Assembly (NCBI GenBank): GCA_003499525.1
Contig: DNTB01000049.1
Span: 1-62,751, forward strand
Source of the DNA: Flavobacteriales bacterium
GTDB lineage: Bacteria > Bacteroidota > Bacteroidia > Flavobacteriales_G > Salibacteraceae
Length of the DNA stretch: 62,751 nt
Direction of reading: 5' to 3'
The notes beneath the pieces were generated by a model. The model ran no database searches. It saw only the letters and a list, made by a program, of their open reading frames with translations, and had not been told where the DNA came from. This document shows, piece by piece, positions 34,813 through 44,041 of this stretch (position 1 is its first letter; each line of letters opens with the position of its first letter). The position numbers were made by a program, and so were the translations under genes.

Positions 34813-36160
34813 TATATCACCAAATAGTATAAATGGACAAATAGAAGATGCCCGTTATGCTTCTTTTGCCAAGCTCTATTCGAGAAGTACTGGAAGAGTG
34901 CTATTGCAACTGCTCACCGCTCTGTTCGGAATAGGATTGGTAATACTATTCATACCGTGGACCCAGAACATTCGGTCTATGGGAACCGTAACAACAATAC
35001 GGCCAGATCAAAGGCCTCAAACCATTCATTCGGTTATCGCCGGAAGAATTGAGAACTGGTATATAAAAGAGGGTGATTTCGTCCATCGGGGAGATACCAT
35101 CCTGCGTATTTCTGAGATTAAGGATGACTATTTTGACCCAAACTTACTCGGACGGACTCAAGAGCAAATAAAGGCTAAAGAGATGTCGGTGAATTCCTAC
35201 ATGGAAAAAGTAAAAGCCTTAGATAATCAAATAGATGCTTTAGTTCAAACCAGCCAGTTGAAATTAGAGCAAGCCACAAATAAACTACAACAGGCTTATT
35301 TGAAAGTGAAAAGTGATAGTATTGATTACAAGGCCTATAAGCTCAACTACAAAATTGCCAAAGAGCAATTTGACCGTATGGAGAAGTTGTATAAAGATGG
35401 ACTCAAATCCCTTACTGACCTGGAGAACCGCGAACTGAAGATGCAAAAAGCCCAGGCAGAAATGATTTCCGCTGAGAATAAGCTTTTGACCAGTCAGAAC
35501 GAAGTTATCAATGCACAGGTTGAAATGGTTTCAATTCAGGCTCAGTACCGCGATGAAATTGCCAAAGCGGAAAGCGATAAGTATACTGCTATGTCGAGTA
35601 TGTATGATGCTGAAGCTATTGTAACCAAGCTGCAGAACCAATACATGAATTACTCGGTCCGGTCCGGGTTATATTTCATTACGGCCCCACAGGATGGATA
35701 TGTTACCAAGGCTATTCAAAGCGGTTTGGGGGAAACCATTAAAGAGGGAGCAGAGATAGTAAGTATCATGCCCTTCAATTATGATTTGGCCGTTGAAATT
35801 TATGTGCGTCCTATTGATTTACCTCTGGTAAGACAGGAACAAAAAGTGCGCATTCAATTTGACGGATGGCCAGCCATTGTGTTCTCGGGATGGCCTAATA
35901 CCAGCTATGGAACTTATGGCGGCAGGGTGTTCGCCATTGATAACTTCATCAGTGATAATGGTAAGTACAGAATACTGGTGGCTCCGGATCCTGACGAACA
36001 CCCTTGGCCGGACGCGTTGCGCGTGGGTTCAGGAACAATGAGCATGATGTTGCTGCAGGATGTGCCCATTTGGTATGAACTGTGGCGACAGATCAACGGT
36101 TTTCCTCCCGATTTTTATCAGGAAAACGGGGAGAGTTTAGCATCTGAGGCGAAAAAGTAA
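34805..36160 (+). CDS. HlyD-family membrane fusion protein
   Basis: 451 aa. One N-terminal TM (about residues 32-55, LLTALFGIGLVILFIPW), a lipoyl half-motif (HSVIAGRIENWYIKEGDFVHRGDTI), a long coiled coil (about residues 110-280) and the second half-motif ITAPQDGYVTKAIQSGLGETIKEG. The periplasmic adaptor bridges the ABC subunit and the TolC-like channel. It overlaps the ABC gene by 8 nt. Its upstream control would be the TetR protein. Confidence 0.9.
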   Translation: MLNISPNSINGQIEDARYASFAKLYSRSTGRVLLQLLTALFGIGLVILFIPWTQNIRSMGTVTTIRPDQRPQTIHSVIAGRIENWYIKEGDFVHRGDTILRISEIKDDYFDPNLLGRTQEQIKAKEMSVNSYMEKVKALDNQIDALVQTSQLKLEQATNKLQQAYLKVKSDSIDYKAYKLNYKIAKEQFDRMEKLYKDGLKSLTDLENRELKMQKAQAEMISAENKLLTSQNEVINAQVEMVSIQAQYRDEIAKAESDKYTAMSSMYDAEAIVTKLQNQYMNYSVRSGLYFITAPQDGYVTKAIQSGLGETIKEGAEIVSIMPFNYDLAVEIYVRPIDLPLVRQEQKVRIQFDGWPAIVFSGWPNTSYGTYGGRVFAIDNFISDNGKYRILVAPDPDEHPWPDALRVGSGTMSMMLLQDVPIWYELWRQINGFPPDFYQENGESLASEAKK

Positions 36161-36164
36161 GATC

Positions 36165-37577
36165 ATGAGATCAACCCAAATAATCCTGTTGTTTGCATTA
36201 TGTAAGCTTCTTTTGATGATTGACGCTTACGCCCAGACAAATGTCCTGACCTACGAACAATTCATGAATCAGGTTAAAAACCATCATCCGGCTTCAGTAA
36301 TGGCTGAGCTGAGAATAGAGGAAGGTGAAGCGAGCTTATTAAACGCCAGAGGTGCCTTTGACCCTAAGGTCTTTACCGATGTAGCTCAAAAGTATTTTGA
36401 CGACAAACAGTACTACAATATGGTGGATGGTGGACTGGCTATACCTACCTGGTTTGGTCTTGAGTTTAAGGCAGGGTACGAGAATTCCGGAGGCGATTTT
36501 CTCAACCCGGAAAGAACCTTACCCGGAAACGGACTTTATTATGCTGGTGTTTCAGCTCCTATAGGTCAGGGACTCTTTATGGATAAGCGAAGAGCAGAAT
36601 TGCAAAAGGCGAAAATTTTTAGGGATATGACGGTTCTGGATCGTGAGGTCATGTTGAACGAGCTGTATCTCGAAGCCGGTAAGGTGTACTGGGATTGGTT
36701 CATGGCATACGAAACCATGCTCGTTTTTGATAGTGTATTGATCGTAGCCCAGCTGCGTCTGGATGCTGTAAAACGAGGTGCATACCTGGGAGATTTGCCC
36801 AACATCGATACTCTTGAAGCGGGAATACAGGTGCAAAACAGGCTATTAGCTTTACAACAAGCTCGACTTGACTATGCGAATGCAAAAGCACTACTTGCGG
36901 TTTATTTATGGGCCGAGGGTGTGGTTCCATTGGAGATTCCGGAAGAAACAAGACCGATACGTCTCAGCGAGATAGAAAAAATTACACCGGATGAATACTA
37001 CTTATCCAGGTTAGATACAATCATAAATAATCACCCCATACTGGGTCGTACAGAGTTTAAGTTGGAACAGCTGGATTTAGATCGCAGGCTGAAAGCAGAG
37101 CAGCTCAAACCCATTGTTAACCTCAAGTATAATGCACTTTCTGAACCGATCGGAAATTCGCCGGTTGAGGCCTACAACATAGCCGATTATACCTGGGGAC
37201 TACAGTTTGAAATGCCCCTTTTTCTGCGAAAGGGTAGAGGTGATTTGAAGCTGGCCAAGCTTAAAATACAAAGCACTACCCTCGACTTCTCTATGAAGCA
37301 GGCCTCGCTTTTGTTCAAGGCAACCGCAGCAGTGAACGAATGGTCTACAACAGTAGAGCAAATTAACTTGTACGAACGAACTGTTCAGGATTACAATGGT
37401 TTATTAAATGGTGAATTACAGAAGTTTAATGCAGGCGAAAGTTCCTTGTTCCTGGTTAACGCACGTGAGTTAGGCTTTATAAATGCCTACATCAAACTCA
37501 TTGAGTTATTAACCAAGAACCGTAAGGCAGAACTCAAAGCCAACTACGCTTTCGGTATACTAAATCAACAGATTTGA
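36165..37577 (+). CDS. TolC-family outer membrane channel
   Basis: 470 aa with a signal peptide (LLFALCKLLLMIDAYAQ). The two OEP repeats of helices and strands are visible: TYEQFMNQVKNHHPASVMAELRIEEGEASLLNARGAFDP and the later ILGRTEFKLEQLDLDRRLKAEQLKPIVNL. It would form the outer-membrane duct of the tripartite exporter. Only 4 nt separate it from the HlyD stop. Confidence 0.9.
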   Translation: MRSTQIILLFALCKLLLMIDAYAQTNVLTYEQFMNQVKNHHPASVMAELRIEEGEASLLNARGAFDPKVFTDVAQKYFDDKQYYNMVDGGLAIPTWFGLEFKAGYENSGGDFLNPERTLPGNGLYYAGVSAPIGQGLFMDKRRAELQKAKIFRDMTVLDREVMLNELYLEAGKVYWDWFMAYETMLVFDSVLIVAQLRLDAVKRGAYLGDLPNIDTLEAGIQVQNRLLALQQARLDYANAKALLAVYLWAEGVVPLEIPEETRPIRLSEIEKITPDEYYLSRLDTIINNHPILGRTEFKLEQLDLDRRLKAEQLKPIVNLKYNALSEPIGNSPVEAYNIADYTWGLQFEMPLFLRKGRGDLKLAKLKIQSTTLDFSMKQASLLFKATAAVNEWSTTVEQINLYERTVQDYNGLLNGELQKFNAGESSLFLVNARELGFINAYIKLIELLTKNRKAELKANYAFGILNQQI

Positions 37578-37888
37578 TACAGTTAAGAATTTCCTCATAC
37601 AGTACTACTCAAATAGTTGAAATAGCAGAATTACTCCTCAAGGATCATCTGGCAATCGATGTTAACATAACTAGAGATGTTGAACGTTTAACCCTCGAAG
37701 GAAATGAACTGAAAAGAGAAACAAAAACACTATTGACCGCTAAAACCAAAGCCCTTCTTTTTCCTCATATCGATCGGCTTTTGAGAGAACTATATCCTCA
37801 AAACCTGCCAGAAATTTATTCGCTTGCTATTGTTCAAATGGATTGGGACCAGGCGAATAAATTACGCAAGGACGTTATAAAAACCTGA
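37574..37888 (+). CDS. CutA-like protein
   Basis: 104 aa from TTG 37574, overlapping the TolC stop by 4 nt. It follows the CutA1 pattern through its length: an N-terminal strand and helix (TTQIVEIAELLLKDHLAIDVNI), a middle strand with E-L-K-R-E (replacing the W-x-G-K/E segment), ETKTLLTAKTKALLFPHIDRLLRELYP, and LPEIYSLAIVQMD, matching the 'HPYEVPEI' ending. CutA1 proteins are trimeric, linked loosely to divalent metal tolerance, but their role is poorly defined. Placement in an export operon is notable. Confidence 0.68.
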   Translation: MIQLRISSYSTTQIVEIAELLLKDHLAIDVNITRDVERLTLEGNELKRETKTLLTAKTKALLFPHIDRLLRELYPQNLPEIYSLAIVQMDWDQANKLRKDVIKT

Positions 37889-38142
37889 AAATCAACAAAT
37901 AGCATTTCTCAAATCATATAAGACTGGGCATTTATGGGGCTTTGATATAAAAACCGTTTACGAGCAAATGCAGAATGCCAAAGCTGCGGTGGAAAGGAGA
38001 TAAATTATCTTTAAAGGCATCCCAATACACTTTTCAAAATACACCAGAACCCACCCAGCATAATCGTGCTAATTAAAGCACCAAATCCGTCAATTTGGAA
38101 AATGTGATAGGGTGTTTTTAGTTTTAACCGCACCCAACGAAT
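37889..38142. other. Convergent intergenic region with a small orphan frame
   Basis: 254 bp between two convergent genes. A plus-strand frame open from 37881 to a TAA at 38003 encodes 40 residues ending EQMQNAKAAVERR without a start codon; it may be the tail of a lost gene. Sequence near 38086-38111 (aatccgtcaat, then tggaaaatgtga) is shared with positions 16-51 of the window. No clear terminator was found for either gene. Confidence 0.35.
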
Positions 38143-39342
38143 CTAGAAAACATCGACGAGTGTAAAAGCTTTTCCGGTCTTTCCAGCCCTTCCGGTTCTG
38201 CCTACTCGGTGTATGTAGCTGTCCATTGTACGGGGAGCCTGATAATTGATGACATGTGATATATCATCAACGTCGATTCCTCGTGCTGCAACATCTGTAG
38301 CTACAAGAACATTGATTTTCCCCTTTTTGAATTTTTCAAGAGCCTTACTTCGGTAGGCCTGAGATTTATCGCCATGGATTTCGTCAACCCGAAAACCTGA
38401 TTTTTTCATTTTGTTGGCCAGGCGACTAACCCCTCTTTTGGTTTCGTCAAAAACCAATATTTTTTCTGCTGCATTGGAGCGTAGAAGTTCAGTAAAAACT
38501 TCAAACTTGTTTTCATTCTTAGAAATGCGTACCACATCCTGATCGACGCTTTCTGACGGAGTGCTGCCAGACGAGACCCGAATCATTTCGGGTTGGTGAA
38601 GCAATTCCTGAATATATTTCTTCAGCTTATCGTCTTCCGTAGCTGAGAACAGCATGGTCTGTTGTCGCGCTTTCATTTGTGAAATTATTCCCATAACCTC
38701 ATCGCGAAAACCCATATCAAGCATTCGATCAAACTCGTCAAGAACTAACATGCTTGTCTTACTCAGATTGAGAGCTCTTCTTTTAATGAGATCATTGATT
38801 CTTCCGGGTGTACCTACAAAAATATGGTGGTGCCTTTTGAGTTTGTGTACATCCCGATCTACACTTGACCCACCGATCAGGCTTATAGAGAATATGCGCA
38901 TACCATAAGAAAGAGAGTGAATTTCCTCCTGCACCTGGACGGCGAGCTCTCTTGTAGGTGCAAGTATCAATGTCTGGTTTTTTGATGGTTGCTCGGCAAT
39001 TTTCTGAAGCATAGGAATAGCAAAGGAGGCAGTTTTTCCTGTACCAGTTCGTGCAATACCCAACAGATCTCTTCCTTGAAGAAGTCCGTCGAAAGAACGA
39101 TCCTGTATCTCTGTCATGAATTCGTAATCCTTCTTTGCAATATTGTTGAGTAGTTTTCGGTCAAGCCTTAGTTCAGAAAATTTTCGATGCACCACTGGGC
39201 TCCCGGACTTGCTCGTTCCTGAGGCTCTGTTGACAAACATCTTCGGATTGATTCCTTCCTGTTTAAACTTCTTTTTGCGGCCCCGGTGATTCTTACTTTT
39301 ACCGAAGCCTCTTTGATTTTTGTTTTTATATGTTGAGTTCAT
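38143..39342 (-). CDS. DEAD-box RNA helicase (RhlE-like, DEFD variant)
   Basis: 399 aa. Order of motifs: basic N-terminus (RGFGKSKNHRGRKKKFKQ), Q-motif FMTEIQDRSF, Walker A ARTGTGKTAS, PTREL, GTPGR, box II DEFD in LVLDEFDRMLDMGF, SAT, then VATDVAARGID and HRVGRTGRAG. All helicase motifs are kept except for DEFD in place of DEAD. It likely remodels RNA, for example in ribosome assembly or mRNA decay in the cold. It shares strand with, and lies 1 nt from, the fatty acid desaturase, which is compatible with joint cold response. Confidence 0.92.
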   Translation of the reverse strand: MNSTYKNKNQRGFGKSKNHRGRKKKFKQEGINPKMFVNRASGTSKSGSPVVHRKFSELRLDRKLLNNIAKKDYEFMTEIQDRSFDGLLQGRDLLGIARTGTGKTASFAIPMLQKIAEQPSKNQTLILAPTRELAVQVQEEIHSLSYGMRIFSISLIGGSSVDRDVHKLKRHHHIFVGTPGRINDLIKRRALNLSKTSMLVLDEFDRMLDMGFRDEVMGIISQMKARQQTMLFSATEDDKLKKYIQELLHQPEMIRVSSGSTPSESVDQDVVRISKNENKFEVFTELLRSNAAEKILVFDETKRGVSRLANKMKKSGFRVDEIHGDKSQAYRSKALEKFKKGKINVLVATDVAARGIDVDDISHVINYQAPRTMDSYIHRVGRTGRAGKTGKAFTLVDVF

Positions 39343-39343
39343 T

Positions 39344-40453
39344 TTATCGTTTGTTTGGGTTGTTTCCTAATTCATAAAGTCCTCTTGCATGCGCTTTAAC
39401 AGCCTCTGCGAGAGAAGGTTGTGAGTGGTATTTAATGTTGTATTCCTTAGCGGTTTGAACCACTATCGGAGCTATTTTAGGGTAGTGTATGTGGCAGATA
39501 TTAGCGAAAAGGTGATGCTCGACCTGAAAGTTCAAACCACCGACATACCAGGTTAGCATCTTATTGTTGGGAGCGTAGTTGCTCGTGGTTTTCATTTCGT
39601 GCACGGCCCAGTTCTCTTCAATAATGCGGTCCTCTCTTGCTTTTTTGTGATCCAGGTCAGGCATAACATGAGCAGTTTGGAAAATCATGCTCATGATACT
39701 GCCGGCCACCACATGCATCAAGAAGTAAGCTCCCAACGTAAGCCATGGCGAGAAAGAGTTGAAATATATGGGAAGAACAAGGAGATAAGTGAAATGAAAG
39801 ATTTTCCAAAAAATGAGGTTTGCCATAATCTTCGCGAACTCCTTCTTTGATTTTATCAGACCATTATTCCAATACCAAAAAACCTGCACCGGATCGCGAA
39901 GTGTGACTCGTGTAAAAGTTGAAATTCCGTAGAAAAACCATACATACAAGTATTGATACTTATGGGCTTTCATCCATTTTTCATGCGGGGAAAACCTCAG
40001 TATGGGAGGTGTGTTGATGTCGTCATCCATCCCCAGTACATTGGTGTAGGTGTGGTGCAATACATTGTGCTGCATCCTCCATACATCGGAGTTTCCGCCA
40101 ATCAGATTCATCGCATTCCCCAATAACTGATTTACCCACTTATGTTTAGAATAAGCACCGTGTATGGCGTCGTGCATAACCGAGAGTCCCATTCCAGCCA
40201 TCCCGAATCCCATAAAAACATATGTAGCCAAATACAGCCAGGGACTAGTTATGGTTCCGGAGACAATAAACCCGAATGGCACGAGGTAGATCGCAAGCAT
40301 AAATGCCGTTTTGATGTACATTCTACGATCGCCAAAAGTTGAAATATTTCCCTCCTCGAAATACCTTCTAACTCTTTTTCGGAGTACTGAGTAAAACTCT
40401 GAATCCTGTTCAGAAACAAATTTGTGTGCTTTAAAAGTTTGTGATGCTGCCAT
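39344..40453 (-). CDS. Membrane fatty acid desaturase (front-end/delta-6-like, no cytochrome b5)
   Basis: 369 aa, integral membrane. The three His clusters for the di-iron site are present: HDAIHG, HNVLHHTYTN and QVEHHLF. The QxxHH form of the third box is that of linoleoyl-CoA/delta-6 front-end desaturases; no fused cytochrome b5 domain exists. It inserts a double bond into lipid acyl chains, adjusting membrane fluidity. It is followed immediately by the helicase gene. Confidence 0.9.
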   Translation of the reverse strand: MAASQTFKAHKFVSEQDSEFYSVLRKRVRRYFEEGNISTFGDRRMYIKTAFMLAIYLVPFGFIVSGTITSPWLYLATYVFMGFGMAGMGLSVMHDAIHGAYSKHKWVNQLLGNAMNLIGGNSDVWRMQHNVLHHTYTNVLGMDDDINTPPILRFSPHEKWMKAHKYQYLYVWFFYGISTFTRVTLRDPVQVFWYWNNGLIKSKKEFAKIMANLIFWKIFHFTYLLVLPIYFNSFSPWLTLGAYFLMHVVAGSIMSMIFQTAHVMPDLDHKKAREDRIIEENWAVHEMKTTSNYAPNNKMLTWYVGGLNFQVEHHLFANICHIHYPKIAPIVVQTAKEYNIKYHSQPSLAEAVKAHARGLYELGNNPNKR

Positions 40454-40982
40454 ATATGGGTAATACTTCCGTAAGAGGAAATGGAATTAATTAAATGTTG
40501 ATTTTTAAAGAAATGCTGTCTAAATGTAATCGGCTCTGAAAAGGCCCGAATACATTATGGTCCGTAGACTAGCATCCTGCCCGATCGGCGCTGCGAATGT
40601 ACGATAATAATTGACTGTAAATGAGTACGAAAGAAAAAGAAAGCATGGAGACCCAGTTTTTAGATCGATTAACTACCGTTCACCATTTTTGCATGCCAAC
40701 TAGAATCAACATTCTTTATAAAGATACCCAGCTATGTAAATATGGATGAACCAGCCGTTATTATACTCCATGGCATCACAGTCCTGGGTGTTTTTTAGGT
40801 CGGGTCATGCTTGACAAAAAATCCCATTGCTCATAAAATGAGTCCTAAGTGATAAATTCTCTATGGCTTGAAAAAATATCGAGTTTTTATTCCCGAATCC
40901 ACTTCTATTTGAAAAAGTTACCCGATGGAAGATCGGCAATTGAGAAAGATATCTCTTTAAAATGATTATCGGGTTGGCTTTA
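40454..40982. other. Gene-free stretch with short remnants
   Basis: 529 bp. It includes a plus-strand frame starting MSTKEKESMETQFLDRLTTV at 40621 (42 codons) and one at 40741 starting MDEPAVIILHGITVLGVF (18 codons, stop at 40795). Neither is long enough to assign, but the second reads like the opening of a small membrane protein. A minus-strand frame at 40805-41053 mostly overlaps the oxidoreductase gene and is a shadow. No RNA gene recognised. Confidence 0.35.
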
Positions 40983-41741
40983 CTATCGCTTATGCTCCGG
41001 ACTGCTGAACCCGGCCTGACAACCAGCATCCCATTTGTCCGGTTGATTGCCATGGGCGGGAATTCCGCCCTGATCTTTCAGCATTCGAGCCAGGTGTAAA
41101 GTGTTCCAGACCAGAAAGGTGGTATTCCTATTCGTGAAATCGTTTTCCGGACCTCCCGAACCTTCATCGCGGTAGGAGGGCCCTGGACCTGCTTCGCCCA
41201 TCCAGCCGGCATCGGCTTGAGGAGGTACGGTATACCCAATGTGCGATAGGGAGAAGAGTATGCTCATGGCGCAATGCTTTACTCCATCTTCATTTCCTGT
41301 GATGAGCGTTGCACCGACTTTACCATAATCGCGATACTGGCCTTTTTCGTTAAACTGATGGGTATATCCGTACATGCGCTCCAGAGTGCGGTTGCAAACG
41401 GAAGACTTTTCGCCTAACCATACTGATGTACAGATGATTACAATATCATGGACGTCAATTTCCGCTTGTATCTGTGGCCAATCGTCACGGTCCCATTCAG
41501 GCGTTTTTGACATATCCAGTCCGAGGCCAGCTGGTATCTCGTAGTCCACCGGTCGAATGATTTTGGATTGTACTCCTACCGATTCATATACCTTTTGAGC
41601 GACATTAATTAAGCCTTCTGTATGAGACAAAACGGGAGTTCTGTTCAGCGTGCAATTGAGGAAAAGGACCTTGAGGTCATCGTATTTAGCGGGAGGATGA
41701 GCGCAGAGCTCCTCTGTCATTTTGTTGTGTTGTTCGGTCAT
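40983..41741 (-). CDS. Flavodoxin-fold NAD(P)H-dependent oxidoreductase
   Basis: 252 aa from ATG 41741 (MTEQHNKMTEELCAHPP); the frame stays open further upstream, but that extension covers the divergent promoter. Motifs of the NADPH-dependent FMN reductase group: LKVLFLNCTLNR (phosphate loop region), IVIICTSVWLGEKSSVCNRTLER and GATLITGNEDGVKHC. It binds FMN and probably reduces quinones or nitro/azo compounds; WrbA-type function is a reasonable guess. It is divergent from an Rrf2 regulator, a common pairing for redox control. Confidence 0.85.
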   Translation of the reverse strand: MTEQHNKMTEELCAHPPAKYDDLKVLFLNCTLNRTPVLSHTEGLINVAQKVYESVGVQSKIIRPVDYEIPAGLGLDMSKTPEWDRDDWPQIQAEIDVHDIVIICTSVWLGEKSSVCNRTLERMYGYTHQFNEKGQYRDYGKVGATLITGNEDGVKHCAMSILFSLSHIGYTVPPQADAGWMGEAGPGPSYRDEGSGGPENDFTNRNTTFLVWNTLHLARMLKDQGGIPAHGNQPDKWDAGCQAGFSSPEHKR

Positions 41742-41806
41742 GATAGATAAAATTGATTGGCTAAGATAGGTGAAAGGTATCGGTAGAAATTTGTTCAACC
41801 AAAATC

Positions 41807-41835
41807 TTGTAGTTTAAAAATATTACATATCATTG
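41807..41835 (+). promoter_or_regulatory. Candidate promoter of the Rrf2-led operon
   Basis: TTG at 41807-41809 and TATCATTG at 41828-41835, with 18 nt between them, resemble the Bacteroidota -33/-7 pair (TTG, TAnnTTTG; one mismatch). The Rrf2 ATG follows 26 bp later. An Rrf2 dimer site may overlap here. Confidence 0.35.
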
Positions 41836-41861
41836 CAAACGAAATATAGCAAATATTTAGT

Positions 41862-42290
41862 ATGAGTTACTCGTTGTCGTTTTCGAAGGCTCTTCTGGTA
41901 GTCATTTTTGTGTCGGATAAAATTCGTCAGGGACAATATGAATACCTTTCCACGGCATCGATTGCCAAAGTGCTCAATATTGCCAAACCGACTTTAGTGA
42001 AGATTCTACAAGGATTGAATGCGGAGGGGATCATTGAAACAAAAGAGGGAAAAGCAGGAGGAGTTCGATTACTAAAGCAACCCGGTGAGGTTACCGTATT
42101 GGACGTTTTTAACGCTATCGAGAAGGGAAAGTCATTGTTCAATTCATCCTTTGATATGCGGGCTCAAGGTCAAAGGCCAGATAGAGCTCAGGAAATTCTG
42201 GCAGAACTTTTTCAAAAAACGGAGCAAAGTATGAAAACAGAATTGGCTACAAAGAACATCGGACAGATTTTGGATGAAATGAGTTCGTAA
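41862..42290 (+). CDS. Rrf2-family transcriptional regulator without Fe-S cysteines
   Basis: 142 aa. Winged helix at about residues 25-70 (STASIAKVLNIAKPTLVKILQGLNAEGIIETKEGKAGGVRLLK), the Rrf2 hallmark. The three Cys that ligate an Fe-S cluster in IscR or NsrR are absent; there is no Cys in the protein. It thus senses by another route, as in CymR-like members. It is divergent from the flavodoxin-fold oxidoreductase and upstream of an outer-membrane/NHL/DoxX gene set. Confidence 0.87.
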   Translation: MSYSLSFSKALLVVIFVSDKIRQGQYEYLSTASIAKVLNIAKPTLVKILQGLNAEGIIETKEGKAGGVRLLKQPGEVTVLDVFNAIEKGKSLFNSSFDMRAQGQRPDRAQEILAELFQKTEQSMKTELATKNIGQILDEMSS

Positions 42291-42357
42291 AAAAATTTTC
42301 ACTTAAATATATAAACAAAATATAAAGAATAAATATTAACAATTAAAACCAAGTTTC

Positions 42358-42957
42358 ATGTTTAGTACTATTAAAATCGCAACAATGACATTACTAATCA
42401 GTTTGTCAGGCTACCATTCTTTCGCACAAACCGAAGGAACCTCTGAGAAGAAAACCAAAATCTCTGTTGAAATCGATCCCGCGACTTTTGCGTTCGGTGG
42501 CTACTCCGCTCACCTTCGTTTAAAACCTGCCAATTGGGATCATATCCAATTGGGTGCTGGAATCTATGCAATGAACTTTCCCGATTTGTTTGTTGGGTTG
42601 AATGATAACAACAAGGATAAGGGGTGGGATGTCCGCTTGAATTTGGGAGTAGGATTATTCGGAGAGTATTTCTTTAAGGAGGTCAATAGAGGATGGTTCC
42701 TCGGTGCTCAGGCCAGTATGCAGGAATACAGAATTGAGAATTCAAATGCTGAAGGTCAAAGCACTTTTACCAATGGCTTAATCATGGCATATGGAGGCTA
42801 TTCACTCCAACCTTTCTCTTTTCCTCTTTACTTCAAACCGTGGGCAGGAGTGGGCTATACGGATAAGATATCGGGAAAGAACACCGTCGGGGACTTGACC
42901 TATGACATTTCACCAATATCCATGTTTGCAACCTTGCATATTGGGTATACTTTTTAA
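42358..42957 (+). CDS. Probable outer-membrane beta-barrel protein
   Basis: 199 aa with signal peptide (ATMTLLISLSGYHSFAQ). The mature part alternates polar and aromatic strands ending with an aromatic residue (FATLHIGYTF), typical of small outer-membrane barrels. No family is recognised. It starts 67 nt after the Rrf2 stop and precedes the lipoprotein by 34 nt. Confidence 0.68.
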   Translation: MFSTIKIATMTLLISLSGYHSFAQTEGTSEKKTKISVEIDPATFAFGGYSAHLRLKPANWDHIQLGAGIYAMNFPDLFVGLNDNNKDKGWDVRLNLGVGLFGEYFFKEVNRGWFLGAQASMQEYRIENSNAEGQSTFTNGLIMAYGGYSLQPFSFPLYFKPWAGVGYTDKISGKNTVGDLTYDISPISMFATLHIGYTF

Positions 42958-42991
42958 TCATAAATATCTAATAATCAATAAAATAAATATC

Positions 42992-44020
42992 ATGAAATTC
43001 ATTCAATCAATTAAAAAACTACCGCTGAAAATGTTGAGTATAGTAATCTTTACTTCAACGGTTTTTGCAGCTTGTCAGAAGGATGAAAATACTGACCTTC
43101 CTACGACTCGAGATTTGCCGGAAGAGATACTGCTGAAAGAAACAGCACTGTACCCTGAAGGGATTGCATACAGTTCAGGCTTAGACAAGATTTTGGTGGG
43201 GTCGTACTATAAAGGAAAGATTGTACAGGTGGATTTGGAGGGCAACATTACCCCATTTGCATCAGATGACAATTTGGTATCTGTGGTAGGTCTTGCAATA
43301 GACGAAAAGAACGAAAGACTTATTGGCACCAATTCTGACAGCGGTTTAGGAGAAAAGTCACAGTCCTCAACTACAGGAGTTTTGGCGGAAGTTTTCGCTT
43401 ATGATCTCAATTCCGGCGAGCGTGTTATGTCGGTTGATCTCAGTGGACTGTACCTCGGCGGACATTTTATCAATGATGTTGCTCTCGATGAGGATGGCAA
43501 CATCTATGCGACCGATAGTTTTTCACCGGTAATTTATAAAATTGATGAACAAGGGAAAGCTTCGGTCTTAGTGTCTAACGATGCCTTCATTCCACCCCAG
43601 GGAGCCTTTGGGTTGAATGGTATTGTCTATCATCCTGACGGATACCTTATTACAGGCCTGGCATACAATGGTGAACTTTTTAAGATTCCCCTCTCTGACC
43701 CCGGCCAAATTCAGTCTATCGATGTGAACCAATCGGTAAATTCACTGGATGGATTATTACTGATAGATAACCAGACGCTGGCCTTGGTTAGTAATAATTT
43801 TACGGGAGCTCCATTTAACGAGACGGTATATCAACTAAAAAGTGCGACAAATTGGGAAACCGCTACCGTACAATCAGCATATCTCGCGGATGAAGGGTCT
43901 TTTCCGACTACACTTACTTCTATTGATGGGTCGGTTTATGTTAACTACGGATACTTTCAGGGTTTGGTCTCAGCTGGTGATCCGGTAGAGGTATTTAATA
44001 TCAATAAAGTCTTGTTTTAG
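42992..44020 (+). CDS. SMP-30/NHL-type beta-propeller lipoprotein
   Basis: 342 aa from ATG 42992. Signal peptide with lipobox STVFAAC. The mature domain reads as a six-bladed propeller of the SMP-30/gluconolactonase/NHL group: LYPEGIAYSSGLDKILVGSY, IVQVDLEGNITPFA, VVGLAIDEKNERLIGTN, FINDVALDEDGNIYATDSF, GLNGIVYHPDGYLITGL. It could bind or hydrolyse a lactone or sugar; catalytic metal ligands are not obvious. It is encoded between the barrel protein and a DoxX-like protein. Confidence 0.82.
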   Translation: MKFIQSIKKLPLKMLSIVIFTSTVFAACQKDENTDLPTTRDLPEEILLKETALYPEGIAYSSGLDKILVGSYYKGKIVQVDLEGNITPFASDDNLVSVVGLAIDEKNERLIGTNSDSGLGEKSQSSTTGVLAEVFAYDLNSGERVMSVDLSGLYLGGHFINDVALDEDGNIYATDSFSPVIYKIDEQGKASVLVSNDAFIPPQGAFGLNGIVYHPDGYLITGLAYNGELFKIPLSDPGQIQSIDVNQSVNSLDGLLLIDNQTLALVSNNFTGAPFNETVYQLKSATNWETATVQSAYLADEGSFPTTLTSIDGSVYVNYGYFQGLVSAGDPVEVFNINKVLF

Positions 44021-44041
44021 ATTGACCAAAATCAAATAATA

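Noticed and set aside
40805..41053. 82-codon minus-strand frame
   Set aside because: It overlaps the end of the flavodoxin-fold gene in another frame and has no recognisable features.
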